Below are positions 53,089 to 63,224 of a DNA stretch of 64,000 bases, piece after piece (position 1 is the first letter of the stretch; every line of letters begins with the position of its first letter). The stretch is from positions 124,001 to 188,000 of the forward strand of contig NZ_JAAVUY010000015.1 in NCBI RefSeq assembly GCF_018449695.1, given 5' to 3'. Below the pieces are notes generated by a model. The model made no database searches. It was given only the letters and a program-made list of their open reading frames with translations, and was not told the origin of the DNA. Position numbers and translations under genes: made by a program. The DNA is from Bradyrhizobium sp. dw_411 (GTDB lineage Bacteria > Pseudomonadota > Alphaproteobacteria > Rhizobiales > Xanthobacteraceae).

Positions 53089-53679
53089 TCAACCGGGCTT
53101 GCCGCCCCCGGGCTTCCTCGGCTGTTTCTTGGAACCACCGGGCTTGGCGTCGACCTGCAAGGCCTTGAGTGCGGCGAACGGATGATCCTCGGGGTCGGCG
53201 GCCTCGATCAGCGGCTCGAATACCGCATCGGCCCGGCGCGGATAGGGATCGACCGCCAAAAAAACGGCATCGGTCGCAAGCCGGCCGAGATCGATGACGC
53301 CATTGACGATCGGCTCCGGCGGATCCGGAATCTCAACGACGCTTTCGGCGGCGTCATCGACCAGATCGGACAATTGCGGAATCTGATCCGGCGGCGCGAA
53401 CACCAGATCGATCGGCTCGTCGATCTCGTTCTCGATCGGGTCGAGCGTCACCACGCAGGTCTGTCCGATCCGCGCCCGCACATGGCCCGTGACGTGGAAA
53501 CGACCGCCGCGCTGGGGCGTTACGTCGAGCGAGGCACTCGCCGACAGCACTTCGCGCAAGCCGGCGACTTCAGCCATCGACGCGCGCGCGGCCGGATCGG
53601 CTTCGATGTCGCGGTGCAATCCGGTATCGGGTAGTTGCGCCACCACGACGGGAACGCTCCAGGGATCTGCTGTAATCAT
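53089..53679 (-). CDS. DUF177 (YceD) family protein
   Basis: The 196-residue protein has the DUF177 pattern: a variable N-terminal beta region, GRFHVTGHVRARIGQTCVVTLDPIENEIDEPIDLVFAP and VNGVIDLGRLATDAVFLAVDPYPR, then a basic low-complexity C-terminus (PGGSKKQPRKPGGGKPG). YceD-type proteins are linked to 23S rRNA processing and often precede rpmF; here rpmF is not adjacent. It lies 18 bp after the bc1 chaperone gene on the same strand. Confidence 0.9.
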   Translation of the reverse strand: MITADPWSVPVVVAQLPDTGLHRDIEADPAARASMAEVAGLREVLSASASLDVTPQRGGRFHVTGHVRARIGQTCVVTLDPIENEIDEPIDLVFAPPDQIPQLSDLVDDAAESVVEIPDPPEPIVNGVIDLGRLATDAVFLAVDPYPRRADAVFEPLIEAADPEDHPFAALKALQVDAKPGGSKKQPRKPGGGKPG

Positions 53680-53697
53680 CGTATCAATCGTTTCTGT

Positions 53698-54249
53698 TTA
53701 TGGCTCCGCGCCCGCTTGCGCTGGCGAGGGAAATGTCCAGGCTGGGCCCAACAGCGCCGTCTGGTCTATGCCTGCCAGGCTTGCCATGACCTTCTCGGCA
53801 TAGATGGCCAGCCGCCGCGCATTTGCGATGCCTTCGCCGTTGAGAATATTCTTGCACAGCGCCTGAGCCAGCGCCTCCTGCCCCTGGTCCAACGCCACGT
53901 CGTAGGCCGCGACCCGGCCGTAAAAGGCCTCACCGAAGGCCCGCATGCGCTTGGGGACGGTGATATCGCCGACGCCCATTTCCCGCAAATTGGCGTCCAT
54001 ATCCTCACAGAAACGGTCAAACAGCGCTTGGGAAAGGGGCGCACCGCCCTGAAGTGATTTAAATCGCCGCAACACGATCCATAAATGCAACACCAAGAGG
54101 TCAAAACGGCCGTTAACCGTATCTGGCACGCCCAAATCCTGATAAAACAACGGTTCTCGCGTCTGTGTCACGATCATGCCATAGATGGCCTCAATGGTGC
54201 CGCGCAGGGGTGCCCGGGGTTTCCTGAAGTGATTGAACGGCCAAAGCAT
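53698..54249 (-). CDS. Ubiquinol-cytochrome c chaperone (CBP3/UQCC1-like)
   Basis: The 183-residue protein shows the Ubiq_cyt_C_chap pattern: AIYGMIVTQTREPLFYQDLGVPDTVNGRFDLLVLHLWIVLRRF and LREMGVGDITVPKRMRAFGEAFYGRVAAYDVAL. It resembles mitochondrial CBP3, which helps assemble cytochrome b of complex III. ATG 54249 has GCGGAACCC upstream; the frame extends 17 codons further. It is divergent from bamE and upstream of DUF177 on the same strand. Confidence 0.9.
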   Translation of the reverse strand: MLWPFNHFRKPRAPLRGTIEAIYGMIVTQTREPLFYQDLGVPDTVNGRFDLLVLHLWIVLRRFKSLQGGAPLSQALFDRFCEDMDANLREMGVGDITVPKRMRAFGEAFYGRVAAYDVALDQGQEALAQALCKNILNGEGIANARRLAIYAEKVMASLAGIDQTALLGPAWTFPSPAQAGAEP

Positions 54250-54370
54250 TGTGGGTTCCGCAAGCGAGCCCCAAGGTTTGTGTCTTGGGCGCCCGCGCAT
54301 GTTGCAATCCAGCGTGCTGCCCGGTACGTCAACGCCTCACCCGATGCAAGGGGATGGGACCATTTCCCAA

Positions 54371-54868
54371 ATGATTGAGCCGATCCAGACACGCTCACAG
54401 ACATGCTCTCCGCGCGGCCTGACGGCGCGTTGGCGAGGTCTGCGTGCGGCTGCCGCCATTGCCCTGGTATGTGCGGCGTTGGGCGGCTGTGCCGGCGAGC
54501 AGTTCCAGAAGGGCTACGTCCTGCCCGTCGGGGCGCTTGAACAGATTCCGATCGGCGCGAGCCAGGATCAGGTCCTGATCGTAATGGGCACCCCCTCCAC
54601 GGTCGCGACCCTCAACGGCGAAGTCTTCTATTACATCTCGCAGCGCGCCTCGCGTCCGGTCGCGTTCATGAACGACAGGATCATCGACCAGCGGGTCATC
54701 GCGATCTATTTCGACAAGAACCGCCAGGTGCGCAAGCTTGCCAATTACGGGCTGCAGGACGGCAGGATCTTCGACTTCATCAGCCGCACCACGCCGACGT
54801 CTGGCCAGGAGGTCAACTACGTGGCACCGCTGTTCAAGGCGCTTAACGTCGGTCAGGGCAATAACTAA
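54371..54868 (+). CDS. bamE: BamE (SmpA/OmlA) outer-membrane assembly lipoprotein
   Basis: Accessory subunit of the BAM machine that inserts beta-barrel proteins into the outer membrane. The 165-residue protein has a lipoprotein signal (ALVCAALGGC) preceded by an unusually long basic N-terminus, then the SmpA/OmlA core FQKGYVLPVGALEQIPIGASQDQVLIVMGTPSTV and FYYISQRASRP, KLANYGLQDG. The start ATG 54371 has a weak ribosome site; earlier in-frame ATGs exist. A terminator follows 70 bp downstream. Confidence 0.9.
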   Translation: MIEPIQTRSQTCSPRGLTARWRGLRAAAAIALVCAALGGCAGEQFQKGYVLPVGALEQIPIGASQDQVLIVMGTPSTVATLNGEVFYYISQRASRPVAFMNDRIIDQRVIAIYFDKNRQVRKLANYGLQDGRIFDFISRTTPTSGQEVNYVAPLFKALNVGQGNN

Positions 54869-54939
54869 GACGATCTGCAAACTCGAAGCGCGGCAAGGCG
54901 CCAACGAGAGGCGCCCCCTTCCCGCTCCTCACTTCAATT

Positions 54940-54970
54940 AAAAACCCCGCGGCTCTCACCGCGGGGTTTT
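54940..54970. terminator. Bidirectional terminator between bamE and hppA
   Basis: CCCCGCGG and CCGCGGGG form an 8-bp perfect stem with a CTCTCA loop, flanked by AAAAA and TTTT. It lies between convergent genes. Confidence 0.92.
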
Positions 54971-54989
54971 GTTTTGGTCGTATGTCGAC

Positions 54990-57110
<2,121 letters not shown>

Positions 57111-57338
57111 TGAATTTGCCTCAGATTTTTCTTGTTTCCCACCCACGCTCTTCACCGCAATAGCGGCCGGCGCATAAAAATAAGGCCTGCCCTGCCCAAA
57201 GGGTGGCCTCAAATCGCCAAGACCTTGCCAAAATCGCATCCCCGGCGCAACGCTGCGAAAGGCTAAACGGTCGATTTCAGCCCTGTATTTGTTCCAAACC
57301 GGGGCTTTACCCAAAAATCCAGAGAATCCCGGGGAATC

Positions 57339-58322
57339 CTAGAAATGGCTGTAGGACAGGCGCTCCAACGCGATCTCGCTGCCCTGCCTGTCCAGAAACC
57401 TTGGGGGCAAGGTCGCCGCGATGATCGTCCCGATCGAGGCTATCGGCACCCCTGCAAGGCCTGCTGCCCGCGCGAAAGCCTCGACGCTGTCTTCCGGGAT
57501 GGCGCACAAAACCTCGTAGTCGTCGCCCCCGGCAATCAGCGTTTCGATGCCGACCGTGCCACGCGCAAGCAATGCCGCGGCGGCTTCGGACAATGGAATG
57601 CTTTGCACATCGATGGCGGCGGAAACGCCTGATGCCGCACACAGCTTGGCCAAGTCTCCCGCCAGGCCATCGGACACATCCATCGCCGCATGCGCGTAAT
57701 CGCGGACAGCTTCGGCAAGCGCATTGCACGGCTGCGGTACGCGATAACGCCCGACCAGCATCTCTTTGGCCGCGGCATCATTGGCGAGCGCCGTCGCCGC
57801 CGCGCCACCCTTGAGGATGGCGAGGCCGAGCGCCGCGTCGCCGATCGTTCCCGTCACCATCACGCGATCGCCAGGCTTGGCGCCGCTGCGATGAACCGTT
57901 TTGCCTGCGGGAATACGCCCGAACGCCGTGATCGAAATCATCCGCGGGCCCGGCGTCGAGACGGTATCGCCGCCCAGCAGCGGGCAATCAAACAGACCGA
58001 TATCGTCGCCCAGCCCGCGCGCGAATGGCGCCAGCCAGGCATCTTCGGCGGAAGGCAGCGCCAGCGTCAGCACAAACCCAGCCGGCGTGGCGCCCTTGGC
58101 CGCGAGATCGCTGAGGTTCACGCGCAGCGCCTTGCGCGCGATCGTATCGGGCGGATCGCTTGCGAAAAAATGCACGCCTTCGACGATCGCATCCGTCGTG
58201 ACCACGATGTCGTCGCCGTGCGCGCGGAGCACCGCCGCATCATCGCCGAGACCGAACGCGCCGGGATCGGTCGCGAGCGGGCGGAAATACCGCGCAATCA
58301 GCGAGTCTTCACCGGATGTCAT
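57339..58322 (-). CDS. thiL: Thiamine-monophosphate kinase
   Basis: Phosphorylates thiamine monophosphate to thiamine pyrophosphate using ATP. The 327 residues have the PurM-like fold with GLGDDAAVL, VVTTDAIVEGVHF, LSDLAAKGATPAGFVLTLALP, LLGGDTVSTPG and the nucleotide-proximal VSDGLAGDLAKL. The ATG at 58322 has GGAT upstream. It lies 34 bp after nusB on the same strand in the ribD-ribE-ribH-nusB-thiL order typical of many proteobacteria. Confidence 0.95.
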   Translation of the reverse strand: MTSGEDSLIARYFRPLATDPGAFGLGDDAAVLRAHGDDIVVTTDAIVEGVHFFASDPPDTIARKALRVNLSDLAAKGATPAGFVLTLALPSAEDAWLAPFARGLGDDIGLFDCPLLGGDTVSTPGPRMISITAFGRIPAGKTVHRSGAKPGDRVMVTGTIGDAALGLAILKGGAAATALANDAAAKEMLVGRYRVPQPCNALAEAVRDYAHAAMDVSDGLAGDLAKLCAASGVSAAIDVQSIPLSEAAAALLARGTVGIETLIAGGDDYEVLCAIPEDSVEAFARAAGLAGVPIASIGTIIAATLPPRFLDRQGSEIALERLSYSHF

Positions 58323-58356
58323 CCCGTGCGATCCATCATGACTGTCAACCCGTGTG

Positions 58357-58869
58357 CTAACCGCGCACGAACTCGTCGGCGCGAAACTGACGGCCGATCT
58401 GGTCGAGCACCGCATTGACCATGCCGGTCTCATCCGGCTCGACAAAGGCATGCGCGACGTCGACATATTCCGACACCACGACCCGGCCGGGCACGTCCTT
58501 GCGATGCTCGAGTTCGTAAGCACCGGCGCGCAGCACCGCACGCAAAATCGCGTCGATCCGCTTCAGCGGCCAGCCCTTCGACAAGGCTTCGTCGATCACG
58601 GGATCGAGCTTGCCCTGATCGCGCACCACACCGGAAACCACGTCGCGGAAGAAAGCGGCTTCAGCCGGCAGATAGGTATCGCCTTCGACTTCGTTGCCGA
58701 GCCAATGGCTCTCGAACTCGGCAAAGATATCGTTGATCCCGGCGCCGCCGATATCCATCTGGTAGAGCGCCTGCACCGCCGCCAGCCGCGCCGCACCGCG
58801 CCGGTTGGCTTTCTTGTCCGGACCTTTGGCGGGCTTCTTTTCCTGGGTCTTCTTGTTGTCTGCCATCAT
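58357..58869 (-). CDS. nusB: Transcription antitermination protein NusB
   Basis: Binds NusE and boxA RNA for rRNA antitermination. The 170 residues begin with a Lys-rich N-terminal extension and contain RRGAARLAAVQALYQMDI, PLKRIDAILRAVLRAGAYEL and VVSEYVDVAHAFVEPDETGMVNAVLDQI. The start ATG overlaps the ribH TGA (TGATG), so the two are translationally coupled; ATG 58866 directly after is the alternative. Confidence 0.95.
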   Translation of the reverse strand: MMADNKKTQEKKPAKGPDKKANRRGAARLAAVQALYQMDIGGAGINDIFAEFESHWLGNEVEGDTYLPAEAAFFRDVVSGVVRDQGKLDPVIDEALSKGWPLKRIDAILRAVLRAGAYELEHRKDVPGRVVVSEYVDVAHAFVEPDETGMVNAVLDQIGRQFRADEFVRG

Positions 58870-59363
58870 CAGGTCCGCGCCAGCCGGCGTTTGATCCGCA
58901 ACATGGCCAGCGCCGCGCGCGCGGCATCGCCGCCCTTGTTGAGTTCGCCAGCACGCGCCCTCTCCCACGCCTGCGCGTCGGTGTTCACCGTGATGATGCC
59001 ATTGCCGAGCGGAAACTTTCGCGCCACCGCAAGGTCCATCAGCGCCCGCGAAGATTCCATCGACACGATTTCGAAATGGATGGTCTCGCCGCGCACCACG
59101 CAGCCGAGCGCGATTGCCGCGTCATAGGGCTTGCCGTTTTTCTCGGCGGCATCGAGTGCGATTGCGATCGCGGCGGGGATTTCCAGCGCGCCGGGCACCG
59201 TGATCACATCATGGGTGACGCCGGCGGCCTTCAGTTCGGCAACAGCGCCTTCCAGCAGCGCATCCTGGATATCGTCATAAAAGCGTGCCTCGACGATCAG
59301 CGCGCGAGCGCCGGAAATGTCGGTCTGATCTTTCAACTGCGCGCGCCGTGACTCTGCCATCAT
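58869..59363 (-). CDS. ribH: 6,7-dimethyl-8-ribityllumazine synthase
   Basis: Condenses the ribityl-pyrimidine with dihydroxybutanone phosphate to make lumazine, the last-but-one step in riboflavin synthesis. The 164 residues show VTVPGALEIPAA-like VITVPGALEIPAAIAIAL, LGCVVRGETIHFEIV with the catalytic His, and GNGIITVNTDAQAWERA. It couples to nusB downstream. Upstream, a palindromic repeat separates it from ribE. Confidence 0.96.
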   Translation of the reverse strand: MMAESRRAQLKDQTDISGARALIVEARFYDDIQDALLEGAVAELKAAGVTHDVITVPGALEIPAAIAIALDAAEKNGKPYDAAIALGCVVRGETIHFEIVSMESSRALMDLAVARKFPLGNGIITVNTDAQAWERARAGELNKGGDAARAALAMLRIKRRLART

Positions 59364-59383
59364 CTATCTTTCGAACTACTACT

Positions 59384-59456
59384 CGTCATTGCCGGACTTG
59401 ATCCGGCAATCCATCTTGTTAAGAGGATGGATACGCGGGTCAAGCCCGCGTATGAC
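59384..59456. repeat. Palindromic repeat element between ribE and ribH
   Basis: A 73-bp element beginning CGTCATTGCCGG with three dyads: GCCGGA-CTTGA-TCCGGC (59391-59407), a CCATC...GATGG pairing (about 59411-59430) and the 9-bp ATACGCGGG-TCAAG-CCCGCGTAT (59431-59453). It ends with GACA. The design matches dispersed CGTCATTGCCGG-type repeats of Bradyrhizobiaceae that I know of. In the transcript it forms strong stems between two rib genes. Confidence 0.8.
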
Positions 59457-59473
59457 ACATTTAACGTTGAACT

Positions 59474-60082
59474 CTACTTCATTTCCGAGAGCCGCGCCGC
59501 GTAGCGCGCCATCAAATCGACCTCGAGATTGACCTCGCCGCCCGCGCGCCACGCGCCCAGCGTCGTGACCGCCAGCGTGTGGGGAATGATCAACACCGAA
59601 AACGTGACGTCATCGACCGTATTCACGGTCAGTGACACCCCATCCAGCGTCACCGAGCCCTTGGTGGCGATGAAGCGCGCCAGATCGCGCGTGGTCCGCA
59701 GCACGAACCGCGCCATGTCGGTCAGATCGTCGCGGCTGACGATGGTCGCTACTCCATCGGCATGGCCGGCGACGATATGGCCGCCGAGTTCGTCGCCGAT
59801 CTTCAGCGCGCGTTCGAGATTGAGCCTGGTTCCGCTCACCCAATGGTTGGCTGTCGTCATCGCGAGCGTCTCGGCCGCGGCATCGACGTCGAACCAGGTT
59901 TTGTCGTTCTCAACACCCGAAGCCACCACAGTCAGGCAAACGCCATTGCAGGCAATCGATGCGCCATCCGCGATGGTCGCGCGATCATAGCGGCATGCGA
60001 TCCGCAGCCGGTGCAACTGGCCCTGCGCCGTGGGCGTCAGGGCGGTGATCTCGCCGATATCGGTAACTATGCCGGTAAACAT
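59474..60082 (-). CDS. ribE: Riboflavin synthase alpha subunit
   Basis: Dismutates two 6,7-dimethyl-8-ribityllumazine molecules to riboflavin. The 202 residues consist of two lumazine-binding barrels: MFTGIVTDIGEI with the conserved MFTG start, SIACNGVCLTVVASG, and in the second half GHIVAGHADGVA and GSVTLDGVSLTVNTVDD. The ATG overlaps the ribD stop as TGATG. The repeat element follows downstream. Confidence 0.96.
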   Translation of the reverse strand: MFTGIVTDIGEITALTPTAQGQLHRLRIACRYDRATIADGASIACNGVCLTVVASGVENDKTWFDVDAAAETLAMTTANHWVSGTRLNLERALKIGDELGGHIVAGHADGVATIVSRDDLTDMARFVLRTTRDLARFIATKGSVTLDGVSLTVNTVDDVTFSVLIIPHTLAVTTLGAWRAGGEVNLEVDLMARYAARLSEMK

Positions 60083-61236
60083 CAGGCCCGCTCGTAGATG
60101 GTGAGTGTGTCGTTTTGCATTGTGTCGCTAGCACGGACCTTGAACGCGGGCGACCCGGTGATCGCGGACAGCGGCAATGCGTCCAGCGCGGCGACGCCGT
60201 CGGCGCCGATCGTATCAGGCCCACGCAACAGCCAGATTTCATCGGCCAGCCCACCAGCGACAAACGACGCGGCAACGCGCGCGCCGCCCTCGACCAACAG
60301 CCGCGTGATGCCTTTTTCCGCCAGCGCGTGCAGCACACCCATCAGATCCAGCCCCGGCGGCGGTGCCGATGTGGTGGGCACACGGATCACCTGCGCGCCC
60401 GCGGCGCCGAGTTTCATCGCGGCCGGTGCTTCCGACAGGCTCGACGTCATCACCCACAGCGGCGTCGCGCGGGCGGAATGAACCAGCCGGCTGGTGCCTG
60501 ATATCCGCAACGCACGGTCCAGCACCACCCGTACCGGGGAGCGTGCCTCCATGCCCGGCAGGCGGCAGGTCAACACGGGATCATCCGCCTGTACGGTCCC
60601 GATTCCGACCAGGACGGCGTCGCATTGCGCGCGCAGCAGATGCACCCGCGCCCTGACCGCCTCACCCGTCACGGCGACCGGCTTGCGGCCGGCCGCGCCG
60701 ATCTTGTCGTCCGCCGAGACGGCGAGCTTGAGGATCACATGCGGGCGCTTGTCGCGAATGCGGCGAAAATGCCCGGCATGGTCGTGCGCGGCTTCCTGTG
60801 CGCCGAGCCCGATATCGACGGCTATGCCTGCGGCGCGCAGCCGGGCATGGCCCTGCCCGGCTACATCAGGATTGGGATCCTCGATCGCCGACACCACCCG
60901 CGCGATCCCCGCGGCAATGATCGCGTCCGCACATGGCGGCGATTTGCCGACATGCGAGCACGGCTCCAGCGTCACATAAAGCGTGGCGCCACGGGCGGCC
61001 TCGCCGGCCTGCGCCAGCGCCACCGGCTCGGCATGGGGACGGCCCCCGGGCTGGGTCCAGCCGCGCCCGACAATCACGCCATCCTTGACCACGACGGCGC
61101 CGACCGCCGGATTGGGCCAGGTGCGCCCCTGCCCGCGCCGCCCGAGCGCTAAGGCGAGTTGCATGAAACGCTGGTCGGCCGCCTTCGATTTTCGCGATTT
61201 TTGCGCGAACTGCTCTTCCAGGATGCGGAAGATCAT
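60082..61236 (-). CDS. ribD: Bifunctional riboflavin biosynthesis deaminase/reductase
   Basis: Performs the second and third steps of riboflavin synthesis. The deaminase half (about 20-160) has the zinc ligands His68, Cys93 and Cys102 with Glu70 (HAE, PCSH, PPCA). The reductase half (about 165-384) has KLAVSADDKIG and DPVLTCRLPG, and LLVEGGARVAASF. The ATG overlaps the nrdR stop (ATGA). No FMN riboswitch is visible upstream; the gene is instead read through from nrdR. Confidence 0.96.
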   Translation of the reverse strand: MIFRILEEQFAQKSRKSKAADQRFMQLALALGRRGQGRTWPNPAVGAVVVKDGVIVGRGWTQPGGRPHAEPVALAQAGEAARGATLYVTLEPCSHVGKSPPCADAIIAAGIARVVSAIEDPNPDVAGQGHARLRAAGIAVDIGLGAQEAAHDHAGHFRRIRDKRPHVILKLAVSADDKIGAAGRKPVAVTGEAVRARVHLLRAQCDAVLVGIGTVQADDPVLTCRLPGMEARSPVRVVLDRALRISGTSRLVHSARATPLWVMTSSLSEAPAAMKLGAAGAQVIRVPTTSAPPPGLDLMGVLHALAEKGITRLLVEGGARVAASFVAGGLADEIWLLRGPDTIGADGVAALDALPLSAITGSPAFKVRASDTMQNDTLTIYERA

Positions 61237-61715
61237 TTGCGTAACAGAGCGAGCCGCGCGTCGTCGTCGCCGGAGAGCTCGCCGAGCACAGCCTCGAAAT
61301 CCTTGGCCTCGCGGAAATTGCGATAGACCGAGGCGAACCGCACATAGGCGACGTCGTCGAGCTGGCGCAGATGCTCCATCACGATCTCGCCGATCGCTTC
61401 CGATGAAATCTCGGCCTCGCCACCGCTTTCAAGCTCGCGCACGATGGCCGAGACCATTTTCTCGACCCGCTCCGGATCCACCGGGCGCTTGCGCAGTGAG
61501 ATCTGCAATGAGCGCACCAGCTTGTCACGGTCGAACGGCACCCTTCGGCCGTTACGCTTGATCACCGTAAGTTCGCGCAGTTGCACCCGCTCGAAAGTGG
61601 TGAACCGGAAATTGCAGGCGATGCACACCCGCCGCCGCCGGATCACGGCGGAATCCTCGGTCGGACGCGAGTCCTTTACCTGCGTATCGAGACTGTTGCA
61701 GCTTGGGCATCGCAT
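61233..61715 (-). CDS. nrdR: Transcriptional repressor NrdR
   Basis: Zinc-ribbon/ATP-cone repressor of ribonucleotide reductase genes. The 160 residues have Cys3, Cys6, Cys31 and Cys34 in the ribbon (MRCPSC, VCIACN), then the ATP-cone with VIKRNGRRVPFDRDKLVRSLQISLRKRPVD. It overlaps ribD downstream and is 12 bp after glyA, likely one transcript glyA-nrdR-ribD-ribE. NrdR-ribD linkage is common in bacteria. Confidence 0.96.
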   Translation of the reverse strand: MRCPSCNSLDTQVKDSRPTEDSAVIRRRRVCIACNFRFTTFERVQLRELTVIKRNGRRVPFDRDKLVRSLQISLRKRPVDPERVEKMVSAIVRELESGGEAEISSEAIGEIVMEHLRQLDDVAYVRFASVYRNFREAKDFEAVLGELSGDDDARLALLRK

Positions 61716-61727
61716 CCGGCAAAAACC

Positions 61728-63038
61728 TTATTGATAAATCGGGAAACGGTCAGTGAGCGCCTTCACCCGTTCCTTGATGGCAGCTTCCACCAGCGGCGCA
61801 CTGCCGTCCTGCGACTGCGCTACCGCATTGAGCACTTCGGCGATCAGGCCGCCGACCTGCTGGAATTCGGCGACGCCGAATCCACGCGTGGTCGCGGCCG
61901 GCGTGCCCAGACGAAGACCCGAGGTGACGAACGGCTTCTCCGGGTCGAAGGGAATGCCGTTCTTGTTGCAGGTGATCGCCGCGCGCACCAAGGCCTTTTC
62001 CGAGGCGTTGCCCTTGAGACCCTTGGGCCGCAGATCCACCAGCATCAGATGGTTGTCGGTGCCGCCGGAGACGATGTCGAAGCCATGCGCGCGCAGGCTT
62101 TCCGCCAGCGCCTTGGCGTTCTCGACCACGTTCTTCGCATAGACCTTGAAATCCGGACGCAGCGCTTCGGCAAAGGCGACCGCCTTGGCCGCGATCACAT
62201 GCATCAAGGGTCCGCCCTGCAGGCCCGGGAAAATCGCCGAGTTCAGTTTCTTGGCCAGCGCCTCGTCATTGGTCAAAATCAACCCGCCACGCGGACCGCG
62301 CAGCGACTTGTGCGTCGTGGTGGTGGTGACATGCGCATGCGGCACCGGCGAGGCATGGACGCCGCCGGCCACGAGGCCAGCGAAATGCGCCATGTCGACC
62401 AAGAGATACGCGCCGATGCTGTCGGCGATTTCGCGAAAGCGTTTGAAATCCCACGGCCGCGAATAGGCCGAGCCGCCCGCGATGATCAGCTTCGGCCGCA
62501 CTGTTTCAGCCTGCTTTGCCACGGCATCCATGTCGATGAGTTGGTCCTCGCGCCGCACCGTGTAGTGCGAGGCCTTGAACCATTTGCCGGACATATTGAC
62601 CGGCGAGCCATGGGTGAGATGTCCGCCGGCGGCGAGATCGAGACCCATGAAGGTGTCGCCAGGCTGCAGCAGCGCCAGGAACACGGCCTGGTTCATCTGG
62701 CTGCCAGAATTCGGCTGCACGTTGGCAAAGCCCGCGCCGAACAGTTTCTTGGCGCGCTCGATCGCCAAAGTCTCGGCGACGTCAACCCATTCGCAGCCGC
62801 CGTAATAGCGATGGCCCGGATAGCCCTCGGCGTATTTGTTGGTCATTACCGAGCCCTGTGCTTCCAGCACGGCGCGGCTGACGATGTTCTCGGACGCGAT
62901 CAGCTCGATCTCGTGGCGCTGCCGGCCGAGTTCGCCGCGGATCGCGGCCGCGATCTCCGGATCGGCGTCAGCCAGCGTGGCGGTGAAGAACGAGTCGGGC
63001 GCGGAGGCGGTTTTGGCGCTGCTGGACGAAGAGCTCAT
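61728..63038 (-). CDS. glyA: Serine hydroxymethyltransferase
   Basis: PLP enzyme interconverting serine and glycine with tetrahydrofolate, the main one-carbon source. The 436 residues contain IASENIVSRAVLEAQGSVMTNKYAEGYPG, the PLP lysine Lys244 in TTTTTHKSLRGPRGG and LLVDMAHFAGLVAGG. ATG 63038 (MSSSSSSAKT) is preferred; the frame extends 46 codons upstream without a good start. The N-terminus is Ser-rich, as in related rhizobia. Confidence 0.97.
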   Translation of the reverse strand: MSSSSSSAKTASAPDSFFTATLADADPEIAAAIRGELGRQRHEIELIASENIVSRAVLEAQGSVMTNKYAEGYPGHRYYGGCEWVDVAETLAIERAKKLFGAGFANVQPNSGSQMNQAVFLALLQPGDTFMGLDLAAGGHLTHGSPVNMSGKWFKASHYTVRREDQLIDMDAVAKQAETVRPKLIIAGGSAYSRPWDFKRFREIADSIGAYLLVDMAHFAGLVAGGVHASPVPHAHVTTTTTHKSLRGPRGGLILTNDEALAKKLNSAIFPGLQGGPLMHVIAAKAVAFAEALRPDFKVYAKNVVENAKALAESLRAHGFDIVSGGTDNHLMLVDLRPKGLKGNASEKALVRAAITCNKNGIPFDPEKPFVTSGLRLGTPAATTRGFGVAEFQQVGGLIAEVLNAVAQSQDGSAPLVEAAIKERVKALTDRFPIYQ

Positions 63039-63224
63039 GAGTGAAATATCTCCACCGCCGCAAGCGTTTACGGGCATTGCGGGCGGTCTGATGTGGCGGT
63101 CGAAAGGGTCCTTGCGGGATATCACATTGGCCGGGAATGGCCAAGCGCTTGCGGTACGCGCCCGGTATTTATGCAAGATATGGTGGGATGCCAGCCCAGC
63201 GGCGCCCTCACACCCCCTTTTGGA

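Noticed and set aside
61237..61727. FMN riboswitch for the rib genes
   Set aside because: ribD directly overlaps nrdR and the operon has no long leader; no conserved FMN-element segments were seen.
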